Below, in pieces: positions 6,853-14,199 of a stretch of DNA of 43,498 bases. Where the stretch lies: the NCBI GenBank assembly GCA_016207095.1, contig JACQQF010000016.1, positions 1 through 43,498 on the forward strand, read 5' to 3'. This stretch comes from Candidatus Methylomirabilota bacterium (GTDB lineage: Bacteria > Methylomirabilota > Methylomirabilia > Methylomirabilales > Methylomirabilaceae). The first letter of the stretch is position 1, and each line of letters opens with the position of its first letter. Under the pieces are notes generated by a model. It made no database searches. It was not told the DNA's origin and saw nothing but the letters and a program-made list of their open reading frames with translations. Both the position numbers and the translations under genes were made by a program.

Positions 6853-7652
6853 GATTCAAAGTCCTCTCGGGGCTGAAACGGCCGGAACTCCATGAGATAG
6901 TCCTGGCGACGTTGCCGGAACATATTTCGATGGCCCAATACGCCATGGCGAAGGCCTTCAAAATAAGCGAGCTGGTCCGCGTGATCCACAAAGGGAGCTA
7001 TGAATGGTATGGGTACACCATTGCGAACAGAGGCAGTCCTGAACTTATAGCCGATATAGGCCTGCCAAAGAACGATCAGAACTTCTTTGACTACACAAGG
7101 ATCGGCCCTGAGAGGATAGCCGGGTACCAGGAATCGCTTCCCATGGCCACGGTCATCAATGGATGGATACACTCTCACGGCGATCTGGAGTACGAGCACT
7201 TTTCAGGCACCGATGAGAGAAATCAAGTGACGGTTCTCGATTATGTCACAGCGCTCTTGAGGAAGCCGGTCGCAAAGAAGGAAGTCGTGATAAAGGATTT
7301 GGTATTATTGCTGAAAGATGAGTGTACTGAGAAAAGTCTGGAGAAAGGGAGTGTTTCTCTCATAACGGATGCTCCTGTCGCTGAAGCTAGGATATTGGAG
7401 ACCATCTATGGCAGCTTTTGTTACGCGATGGTGATTGGCGACGAAGGTTGGCACAAACAGGAGATACACTACAAGAGAAGGGGCATCCTATCAGGCCAAA
7501 CGACTGTGAGCAAAAAAGAAGCATGTATAGTATTCGTCGATACGGGCAGGTTTTTGACACAGTCTGATATTGGCGCGCTCAGTGACGAAGTTAGAGAGAA
7601 AGTTCAACCAATGATCTCGATGCCGGAACGGTTCGAAAGAGGTTGCACCTAG
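6849..7652 (+). CDS. JAMM/JAB-family isopeptidase (deubiquitinase-like)
   Basis: The GTG at 6849 overlaps the AAA+ stop by four bases and gives 267 residues. The JAMM motif is visible: E52 near the strand YEWYGY, H108-S-H110, S119 and D122. The H-to-D spacing is one residue longer than in the canonical HxHx10D. The zinc ligands and catalytic Glu are therefore intact. The C-terminal half (about 140-267) is an extension without clear match. Expected activity is cleavage after Gly-Gly, either maturing the Ubl precursor (removing its 9-residue tail) or removing it from targets. The order of AAA+, JAMM and E1 genes supports a role in the same pathway. Confidence 0.85.
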   Translation: MRFKVLSGLKRPELHEIVLATLPEHISMAQYAMAKAFKISELVRVIHKGSYEWYGYTIANRGSPELIADIGLPKNDQNFFDYTRIGPERIAGYQESLPMATVINGWIHSHGDLEYEHFSGTDERNQVTVLDYVTALLRKPVAKKEVVIKDLVLLLKDECTEKSLEKGSVSLITDAPVAEARILETIYGSFCYAMVIGDEGWHKQEIHYKRRGILSGQTTVSKKEACIVFVDTGRFLTQSDIGALSDEVREKVQPMISMPERFERGCT

Positions 7653-7716
7653 GCATAAGGCAACTCCCAATAGCGGGTCAAGAAATACGAGATCCAAGCA
7701 GGGGAAGAAGGAAAGG

Positions 7717-8958
7717 ATGCTGGAAGAAAGACTTGATAGACAGCTCCGTATAGAGGGCTGGGACCAACGCCTATTGACCGAGGCAAGAATAGGGGTAGTA
7801 GGCGATGACGACCTCTTGGTCTCACTGTACGCCATGTCATCATCGGCTCTCGGGCTAAATAATATGGTTGTCATAGCGCCACGATTGGACGACTCGCTGC
7901 TCGACACTGCGCGGAGGATTAATCCAGCATTCAACATGATTCTTATCGAAGGGTATTACACACACCCGGTTATGGATGATATCTTCACCGGGTGCACTGC
8001 TATTGTTGACCTGAGTCAGTATGGCTTAGCGAACAAGCTGTTGCTGAAGAAAGGCTTCGAACAAGACACGCCTATCATTCGAGGGTTCTGCTACGCACAA
8101 GATGACCAGGAGGGTTTCAAGGTATTTACGTATGTGAAGGGACGAGAGTGGCAGGACCTTGAGCAGATCGTCTCACGGCGGAATCTGCCGAACGACCACT
8201 CTGATGATGGCGTGTTGGATATCATAGGTTCAGGCGTAGTATTGGAACAAACGAAGAATGTCTTGATGGGTCGGAACGTATCGGAGGATGTGATAGGCTA
8301 CAATAGAAAGATATTGGAGACGCCGCGGTGCGATCCCCGAATATGTGTTGTCGGTGCGGGGGCACTCGGCAATTTCGTCGGGCTAGGGCTCGCGTATTCA
8401 GGACTCCGAACCATCACAATCATAGATCCTGATTTGGTAGAGATGACAAATCTCAATAGGCAAGTTTTCCTCTATGACGCCATTGGGTTGAGCAAGGCAG
8501 AAACACTATCCGAAAGGCTCAACAGGTTTTTCGGAACCCACGCTCAACCCCGCGTGATGTACTTCAGAAAAGATACCGACATTTCGCCGTACGATGTGAT
8601 CTTCGATTGCGTGGATAATTTTGAAACCAGAATAGTGCTGAGCGAAAAATGTAAGGACGAGGGCAAGGTACTCATCAGCGGCGGAACTAACTCAGCTGCA
8701 GGTCAGGTCGTGGTGTTTGATCCCAGTCAAGGTGATGGAACGCCAGCAGAGCTGCTGGGACTGTATGATATCGTTGATAAGCGGCGGATCGAACCATACC
8801 GACGGGACACAGTATCCTGCGCGTACCAGGCGGATCCGGCCGTCATCATGACGAACCAAATCATTGCTGGCTTTATGGTTGATTCCTACAGGATGCTCTT
8901 AGGCGGTCAGGTGAGAAGAAATATTTTCTACAATTCAACTTGCGGTATCAGAATATGA
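7717..8958 (+). CDS. E1-like (ThiF-fold) activating enzyme with two Rossmann domains
   Basis: The protein has 413 residues. The N-terminal half (1 to about 190) opens with LDRQLRIEGWDQ, which parallels the start of eukaryotic E1 proteins, and holds a degenerate nucleotide fold (GVVGDDD, no GxGxxG). The C-terminal half is an active ThiF domain: GAGALG (213-218), D237, NLNRQ (245-249), FDCVDN (296-301). Cys368 in SCAYQADP is a candidate catalytic Cys. No CxxC zinc pairs are present. The inactive-plus-active pairing resembles eukaryotic E1 heterodimers rather than ThiF/MoeB homodimers. It should adenylate the Ubl Gly-Gly end and pass it to the E2-like protein. It is the last gene of the cluster. 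Confidence 0.85.
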   Translation: MLEERLDRQLRIEGWDQRLLTEARIGVVGDDDLLVSLYAMSSSALGLNNMVVIAPRLDDSLLDTARRINPAFNMILIEGYYTHPVMDDIFTGCTAIVDLSQYGLANKLLLKKGFEQDTPIIRGFCYAQDDQEGFKVFTYVKGREWQDLEQIVSRRNLPNDHSDDGVLDIIGSGVVLEQTKNVLMGRNVSEDVIGYNRKILETPRCDPRICVVGAGALGNFVGLGLAYSGLRTITIIDPDLVEMTNLNRQVFLYDAIGLSKAETLSERLNRFFGTHAQPRVMYFRKDTDISPYDVIFDCVDNFETRIVLSEKCKDEGKVLISGGTNSAAGQVVVFDPSQGDGTPAELLGLYDIVDKRRIEPYRRDTVSCAYQADPAVIMTNQIIAGFMVDSYRMLLGGQVRRNIFYNSTCGIRI

Positions 8959-9136
8959 GAGAGGGGTGCCGCCGGCAAGAGGGCCGCAGATCGCTCAGCC
9001 ATTTGACGGTCCACAGGAGGCGCTGGTCAAGACCGTGCGCTGAAAACCGGGCAGCAATCCTCGGATTTCCTCAGGCATGACCTAATCAAGGTCTCCAGGA
9101 GTGAAGATGGGAACCTGCAAGCCGCCCCGCGGTACG
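8959..9136. other. intergenic stretch after the E1 gene
   Basis: No convincing gene is visible between the E1 stop and the inverted-repeat element at 9137. Base composition returns to the GC-rich background here, so the right edge of the AT-richer cluster lies near this point. No integrase or tRNA that could mark an attachment site was found. Confidence 0.5.
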
Positions 9137-9244
9137 CTAGTGCCGTTCCAACTACTTACGCCTAAAGAGTGAGGCGAGGGAAGGTGACAGTTGTTGGCAC
9201 GACACCTATCGACAATTAGCCGCAACAAGTTGGAACGGCACTAG
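9137..9244. repeat. 108-bp element with 17-bp terminal inverted repeats, copy 1
   Basis: The ends are perfect inverted 17-mers (9137-9153 CTAGTGCCGTTCCAACT and 9228-9244). The 74-base interior has no ORF. A second copy with the same ends (one base changed on both arms) and a 73-base unrelated interior lies at 24380-24485. The layout suits a miniature inverted-repeat element or a large transcribed hairpin. This copy ends 19 bases before the crp-family start codon, so it may supply or disrupt that gene's promoter. Confidence 0.8.
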
Positions 9245-9263
9245 AATTCTTCGATGAGGCGAG

Positions 9264-10007
9264 ATGAAGAAGAGGAATGTTGAGCCGGGAGCCGGGTTCG
9301 AGATTACGGACGCACTCCGGTCAGTCCCGTGCCTCCAAGGGCTGAGTGCGGCCGCGCTGAACAAGCTGCAAGGGATGGCACGGCACAGGAGACTTCCGCG
9401 CGGGGCGATCCTCTTCCGGGAAGGCGCGATCTGCGAGGAGGTCTTCATTATCACCGGCGGAAAGGTCAAGGTGTACCGGCTCTCTCCTGACGGGCGGCAA
9501 CAGACCCTCTGGGTCCTGGTCGGCGGCGAATGTTTTTGCTTTGCTCCTTCCTTTCATCGCGCGCGCTACCCCGGCACCGCCCAGTGCATGACCGAGGTTC
9601 GGGTCATCGAGCTTGGACGAGCGCCCTTGGTCGCACTCCCCAGGTCGAGTCCCGGCCTGGCCGGGGCCGTCATCGGTTGTCTCTGCCATCGCCTGACCAC
9701 CACGGCTTCCCTCCTCGAAGAGATGTCAACCCAACCTGTCCGCCATCGACTGGCGAGGTTCCTGCTGACTCTCGCGGAGACCCGTGGAGTCAAGACACCG
9801 GACGGCATCCTTCTCGACGACGGCTGGACCCATGACGAGTTGGCGTCATGTGTCGGGACCGTCAGGGAGGTCGTCTCCCGGACCCTGAAACAATTAGCGC
9901 AGGAAGGCCTCGTCCGCTCCCGTCGCCGTTGCATTCTCCTCCCGGACCCTGCCCGCCTCGAAAAACAGCTACGACTCAGGAGACCCGCCAAAAACCCGCT
10001 TTCGTGA
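9264..10007 (+). CDS. Crp/Fnr-family transcription regulator
   Basis: The protein has 247 residues. A cyclic-nucleotide-binding-like beta-roll spans about 20-140 (LPRGAILFREGAICEEVFII, GGKVKVYRLSPDGRQQTL). A winged helix lies at about 170-230, with the recognition region TVREVVSRTLKQLAQEGLV. The N-terminal Cys set of FNR is absent, so direct O2 sensing through a 4Fe-4S cluster is unlikely; heme-, NO- or redox-responsive DNR-like types remain possible. It sits directly before the oxidase genes with a Crp-type palindrome at its 3' end, so regulation of respiration is the natural guess. Confidence 0.9.
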   Translation: MKKRNVEPGAGFEITDALRSVPCLQGLSAAALNKLQGMARHRRLPRGAILFREGAICEEVFIITGGKVKVYRLSPDGRQQTLWVLVGGECFCFAPSFHRARYPGTAQCMTEVRVIELGRAPLVALPRSSPGLAGAVIGCLCHRLTTTASLLEEMSTQPVRHRLARFLLTLAETRGVKTPDGILLDDGWTHDELASCVGTVREVVSRTLKQLAQEGLVRSRRRCILLPDPARLEKQLRLRRPAKNPLS

Positions 10008-10017
10008 CTTTTGTCAC
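10004..10017. promoter_or_regulatory. Crp/Fnr-type palindromic operator before coxB
   Basis: The sequence is a perfect palindrome GTGAC-N4-GTCAC (equally GTGA-N6-TCAC, the Crp half-site pattern). It overlaps the stop codon of the Crp/Fnr-family gene and lies 113 bases before the oxidase subunit II start. It is a good candidate site for that regulator acting on the cytochrome oxidase genes. Confidence 0.6.
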
Positions 10018-10130
10018 TGAAGTCCCCTTCCCCATCGATTAGAGTACTCTGCGATTTCAGCGCCGGCCCGTCCACGATCGCGCCGAGCGCGATCATCAGC
10101 TCCGGCATCGAGAGGGGAGGATAGGATTTT

Positions 10131-10799
10131 ATGATCGGCTGGTTCCCCGAGAATATCTCCACATACGGCGGGAGCATCGATTCGCTCTTCTCACTCATCT
10201 TCTACATCACGGGCGGCGCGTTCATCCTGACACAGGGGACGCTGCTGCTGTTCCTCATCCGGTATCGCCGCCGAGACGGCCGCAAGGCCGCTCACATCCA
10301 TGGTGACCGTCCTCGTGAAGCCGCCTGGACGATGGTCCCGCTGCTCATTGTGCTGGTCCTCGACTTCTGGATCGATTATCGCGGGGCGGAAACCTGGGCG
10401 ATGGTCAAGGGTCAGATCCCGCGCAGTGAGATCCAGGTCCGGGTCACGGCGAAGCAATTCAACTGGGAGATCCTGTATCCGGGGCCGGACGGCCGACTCG
10501 GGACGGCGGATGATTTGCAGATGGAGAACGAGCTGCACGTTCCGGTGAACAAGGTCGTCCGCGTGAGTCTGCGATCGAAGGATGTCATCCACAGCTTCTT
10601 TCTCCCGAACCTTCGGCTGAAGCAGGACTGCCTCCCCGGACGCGAAATCCAGGCCTGGTTCGAGGCAACCAAACCAGGCCGGTATGAACTCCCCTGCGCC
10701 GAACTCTGCGGCTTTGGCCATTCGGGGATGCGAGGCTGGCTGATCGTGCACCCTGACAGCGAGTACACGCGATGGCTGAGCGAACATTGGCCGTCGTAA
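10131..10799 (+). CDS. coxB: cytochrome c oxidase subunit II
   Basis: The protein has 222 residues and two N-terminal membrane helices (about 20-44 and 66-82), followed by the periplasmic CuA domain. CuA ligands are all present: H154, C189, E191, C193, H197 and M200 in CAELCGFGHSGM. The subunit accepts electrons from cytochrome c and passes them to subunit I. It lacks a C-terminal cytochrome c domain. It is followed 46 bases later by the subunit I gene; no subunit III gene follows, so this is a minimal two-gene oxidase set or subunit III is elsewhere. Confidence 0.93.
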   Translation: MIGWFPENISTYGGSIDSLFSLIFYITGGAFILTQGTLLLFLIRYRRRDGRKAAHIHGDRPREAAWTMVPLLIVLVLDFWIDYRGAETWAMVKGQIPRSEIQVRVTAKQFNWEILYPGPDGRLGTADDLQMENELHVPVNKVVRVSLRSKDVIHSFFLPNLRLKQDCLPGREIQAWFEATKPGRYELPCAELCGFGHSGMRGWLIVHPDSEYTRWLSEHWPS

Positions 10800-10845
10800 A
10801 CCCACAACGACGTGCCCTCGGATCACGACAAGGAGCTGACTGCAC

Positions 10846-12603
10846 ATGAGCGACGCTTCGGCCGTGGCGACACTGAGTCAGGCCACGCACATCGAACACG
10901 GGCAGGCGAGTCTCCTGCGAACCTGTGTCTTTTCCACCGACCACAAGATGATCGGCAAGCAGTTCCTCTTTCTCGGCATCGTCATGCTGATCCTGGGCGG
11001 CCTGATGGCGCTCATGATCCGCTGGCAACTGGCTTGGCCCGAGACCCAAGTCCCGGGAACACGCTGGATCCCGGAGCCGTTCATGACCGACGGCCGGATG
11101 GACCCGGCCTTCTACAACGCGCTCTTCACTATGCACGCGACGATCATGGTCTTCTTCGCGGTCATGCCGATCCTCATCGGCGCCTTCGGGAATTTCCTGA
11201 TCCCCCTCATGATCGGGACCCGGGATATGGCCTTTCCGGTCCTGAATATGCTCTCGTTCTGGACGGCGGTGCCGGCCGCTGTCGTCATGCTCGCCAGCTT
11301 CTTCGTCCCCGGGGGGGCCGCGGCCGCCGGCTGGACCGCCTACCCGCCGCTGTCGGCCGTCCCCTCCTATTCAGGCGTCGATTGGGGGCAGAACCTCTGG
11401 ATCATCAGCCTCGCCATCCTGGGCGTGTCTTCCATGATGGGCTCGATCAATTACATCACGACCATCATCAACATGAGGGCCCCCGGCATGACCCTCTTTC
11501 ACCTGCCGCTGGTCATCTGGTTTCTCTTCGTCACCGCGATCCTCCTGCTGCTGGCCCTGCCCGTCCTCACATCGGCAGCGGTGATGCTCCTATTCGACCG
11601 CACCCTTGGGACGAGCTTCTACCTCCCGGAAGGCGGTGGCGAGCCGCTACTGTGGCAGCACCTCTTTTGGTTCTTCGGTCACCCGGAGGTCTACATCGTC
11701 GCCCTCCCGGCGCTTGGGATTGCGGCAGAAATCCTTCCGGTCTTCGCTCGCAAGCCGATCTTCGGCTACCGCTTCATCGTCTATGCCCTGATCACCGCCA
11801 GCGCGCTCTCGTTCATCGTCTGGGGGCATCACATGTATGTCAGCGGCATGGATCCGAGAATCCTCGGCAAGGTCTTCATGGTGCTGACCATCGCGATCTC
11901 GGCCCCGTTCTCGCTCATCGCGCTCAACCTGCTTGCCACCCTGTGGCGAGGCTCGATCAAGCTGTCCGCGCCGATGCTCTACGCGATCGGCACCCTCTCG
12001 TTGTTCATCTCAGGGGGGCTTGGCGGGATCTTTCTCGGCTCCCCGGCGGTGGACATCCCCCTTCACGACACCTACTTCGTGGTGGGACACTTCCATCTGA
12101 TCTTCGCCGGTGTGACGCTCTTCGCCATCTTTGCCGGCGTCTCGTACTGGTTCCCGAAGATGTTCGGGCGGTCCATGAACGAGACGATCAACAAGGTTCA
12201 CGCTGTGCTCACCTTCGTTACCCTGCAGGCCGTGTTCTTCCCGATGCACCTCCTCGGCGTCGGCGGCATGATGCGGCGAATCTACAACCCGCTTCAGTAC
12301 GACTTCCTCCAGCACCTGCAGCCGATCAACGTCTTCATCACCTGGAGCGCGATCGTGCTCGGTTTCGCGCAGATCCTCTTCGTCATCAACTTCTTCTGGA
12401 GCCTGTGTGCTGGGAAGGAGACAGAGCGGAATCCGTGGAAGGCGAACACCCTTGAGTGGACCGCCCCGTCACCACCGCCCCATGGCAACTTTGACGCGAT
12501 TCCCGTCGTCTGCCGCGGGCCGTACGAGTACAGCTCGCCCGAGGCGACTCAGGACTATCTGCCACAGGATCTGCGATTCGTTCAGACAGCTTCACAGGCA
12601 TGA
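10846..12603 (+). CDS. coxA: cytochrome c oxidase subunit I (heme-copper oxidase)
   Basis: The protein has 585 residues and about 12 membrane helices. Diagnostic motifs are TMHATIMVFF (low-spin heme ligand), FFGHPEVY (CuB His and the cross-linked Tyr), WGHHMYV (CuB His pair) and VVGHFHLIFAG (heme ligands). The HPEVY motif marks an oxygen-reducing A-type oxidase rather than a nitric oxide reductase. The enzyme reduces O2 to water and pumps protons. The C-terminal 60 residues extend past the last helix into a Pro-rich tail. Confidence 0.95.
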   Translation: MSDASAVATLSQATHIEHGQASLLRTCVFSTDHKMIGKQFLFLGIVMLILGGLMALMIRWQLAWPETQVPGTRWIPEPFMTDGRMDPAFYNALFTMHATIMVFFAVMPILIGAFGNFLIPLMIGTRDMAFPVLNMLSFWTAVPAAVVMLASFFVPGGAAAAGWTAYPPLSAVPSYSGVDWGQNLWIISLAILGVSSMMGSINYITTIINMRAPGMTLFHLPLVIWFLFVTAILLLLALPVLTSAAVMLLFDRTLGTSFYLPEGGGEPLLWQHLFWFFGHPEVYIVALPALGIAAEILPVFARKPIFGYRFIVYALITASALSFIVWGHHMYVSGMDPRILGKVFMVLTIAISAPFSLIALNLLATLWRGSIKLSAPMLYAIGTLSLFISGGLGGIFLGSPAVDIPLHDTYFVVGHFHLIFAGVTLFAIFAGVSYWFPKMFGRSMNETINKVHAVLTFVTLQAVFFPMHLLGVGGMMRRIYNPLQYDFLQHLQPINVFITWSAIVLGFAQILFVINFFWSLCAGKETERNPWKANTLEWTAPSPPPHGNFDAIPVVCRGPYEYSSPEATQDYLPQDLRFVQTASQA

Positions 12604-12755
12604 GGAGAGGCCGGCGTATGGGCCCTGTGGTGGGAGGTAGGAACCTTGCGCCGGTTCGAGCAACCCGAATGTCCAATCGACCAAGGACGCTGAGGTGAGT
12701 CAGCGCGGGCCGGCACGTTCATGGCGGGACCCCCTATTCCATAGCGAGGCGAGAG

Positions 12756-13871
12756 ATGGCACGAGGGACTGAGGTCCTCATCATCGGGGGCGGGATCATT
12801 GGGGTGGCCTGCGCCCGGGCGCTAATTCGCGCGGGGATCCGGCGCGTGGTGCTGATCGAGCGCGGGGAACTAGGGCGACAGGCGTCGCGGGCCGCAGCAG
12901 GAATGCTGGCGCCTCAGGCGGAAGCGGACGGACCCGGCCCGTTCCTCGATCTCTGCCTGGCGGCGCGTGCGCGCTACCGGACGCTTGGCGCGGAGCTTCG
13001 CGACGCGACCGGCGAGGATATCGAGTACTGCCCATGGGGGCTCCTGTACCTCGTGGACCCGGCCGAACAGGAAGCCGCTCGGGGGAGAGCGGCCTGGCAG
13101 CGGAGTGCAGGACTGCGGGTCGAAGAGGTATCCGGACAGGCCCTGCGTGGTCTGGAGCCCGCGCTGAGCCCCGATATCCAGGGAGCGCTGTTCTTCCCGG
13201 ATGAAGCCCATGTTCGCCCATGCGCGGTGCTCCGGGCCCTTGCGGCGGACGCGCGGCAACAGGGCGCGCAGCTTCTCGAGAATGTGGAGGTGGTCGATTT
13301 CATCCTGGCCGAGGACCGGCTCCGCGGTGTCAGGGCAGGAGGGGAAACGATCCTGGCGGACGTGGTGGTGGCATGCACCGGTCCATGGACGGCGCGTCTG
13401 CTGGATCTCCTGGGCCATCGGCTGCCCGTCGAGCCGGTTCGGGGCCAGATTGTGAGGGGTCGATTCGCCCGCCCCCCCCTCACGCACCTCGTCTGGGGGC
13501 CCCTGGGCTATTTCGTCCCTCGACTGAACGGCGAAGTCTTGATTGGGGCCACCATGGAGCTGGCGGGATTTGATGCCACCCCGACCCTGAACGGCGTGGC
13601 AAGCCTCTGTGAAGCGGCTCGATCCATGGCCCCAAGTTTCATGGCTGCGCCCTTTGACAAGGCGTGGGCCGGGCTTCGCCCGCGGCTGCCGGACGGACTG
13701 CCCGCAATCGGGCGCTTTCCTGATATCCCCAACCTGTACGTCGCCACAGGGCACTATCGCAACGGTATCCTCCTGGGCCCTCTCACTGGAGAGCTTGTTG
13801 CGGAACTCGTGCTAGAAAAACGACCACCGGTTTCTCTCGATCCCTTTTCGCCAGGACGGTTTTTTCGCTGA
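12756..13871 (+). CDS. thiO: FAD-dependent glycine oxidase-like protein (ThiO/DAO family)
   Basis: The protein has 371 residues, with the dinucleotide motif GGGIIGVACA near residue 11 and the DAO-family C-terminus (LPAIGRFPDIPNLYVATGHYRNGILLGP). ThiO oxidises glycine to the imine used in thiazole synthesis for thiamin. No other thi genes and no TPP-riboswitch core are visible upstream, so a general amino-acid oxidase role is possible. A small hairpin (12688-12705) lies in the leader. It stands alone between the oxidase genes and a transposase remnant. Confidence 0.82.
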   Translation: MARGTEVLIIGGGIIGVACARALIRAGIRRVVLIERGELGRQASRAAAGMLAPQAEADGPGPFLDLCLAARARYRTLGAELRDATGEDIEYCPWGLLYLVDPAEQEAARGRAAWQRSAGLRVEEVSGQALRGLEPALSPDIQGALFFPDEAHVRPCAVLRALAADARQQGAQLLENVEVVDFILAEDRLRGVRAGGETILADVVVACTGPWTARLLDLLGHRLPVEPVRGQIVRGRFARPPLTHLVWGPLGYFVPRLNGEVLIGATMELAGFDATPTLNGVASLCEAARSMAPSFMAAPFDKAWAGLRPRLPDGLPAIGRFPDIPNLYVATGHYRNGILLGPLTGELVAELVLEKRPPVSLDPFSPGRFFR

Positions 13872-13901
13872 AGCGGGATTTCGATCTCACCTCGTCACGG
13901 G

Positions 13902-14114
13902 TGGGGTAGGCAACAACCGCGCTACAGCCTACGGACCCGGCGACTTTGGCCGGTCGTCCTGCTGCTCCACGCCGGCGGCGGGCGGACCCTGGAGAACCCG
14001 CGGGCGCTGGAGCACGAAGCGGCGCTCCTCCCGCTGCTCGGCCACGACGCGCGCCCCGATCCTGACACGGCGGGGAACTGGCTGCGGCGGATGGTTGACC
14101 CCCGGACCGGCTGA
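13902..14114 (+). pseudogene. decayed transposase N-terminal fragment (IS1380/IS4-like)
   Basis: One frame ending at 14112-14114 reads LLLHAGGGRTLENPRALEHE, then PLLGHDARPDPDTAGNWLRR. This is the pattern of the N-terminal region of IS1380/IS4-type transposases (a GG-LEDLR-L block, then a PS/PDPDTxGxWLRR block). There is no start codon in place and the frame stops after about 70 residues, while such enzymes have 400 or more. No terminal repeats or target duplication were seen, so this is an old remnant. The remaining DNA to 14199 holds no gene. Confidence 0.6.
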
Positions 14115-14199
14115 TCTGGCACCATGGGTGCGAATCCTGGCAAGATCTGGCTCGGAGAACAGCGGCGGGGGTACGGAGGATCTTTCTCGAGGAGGGCAA

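Noticed and set aside
9137..9244. Integron attC site
   Set aside because: Length and imperfect hairpin would fit, but the core motifs (RYYYAAC/GTTRRRY) do not align with the arms and there is no integrase or cassette array.
10812..12455. 547-residue frame overlapping oxidase subunit I
   Set aside because: It is rich in Arg, Pro and His and has no domain; it is the shifted-frame shadow of the clearly real coxA gene.
12604..12755. TPP riboswitch before the thiO-like gene
   Set aside because: The conserved CUGAGA...ACCC...CUGAUC core is absent; only a short CGCTGA/TCAGCG hairpin is seen.
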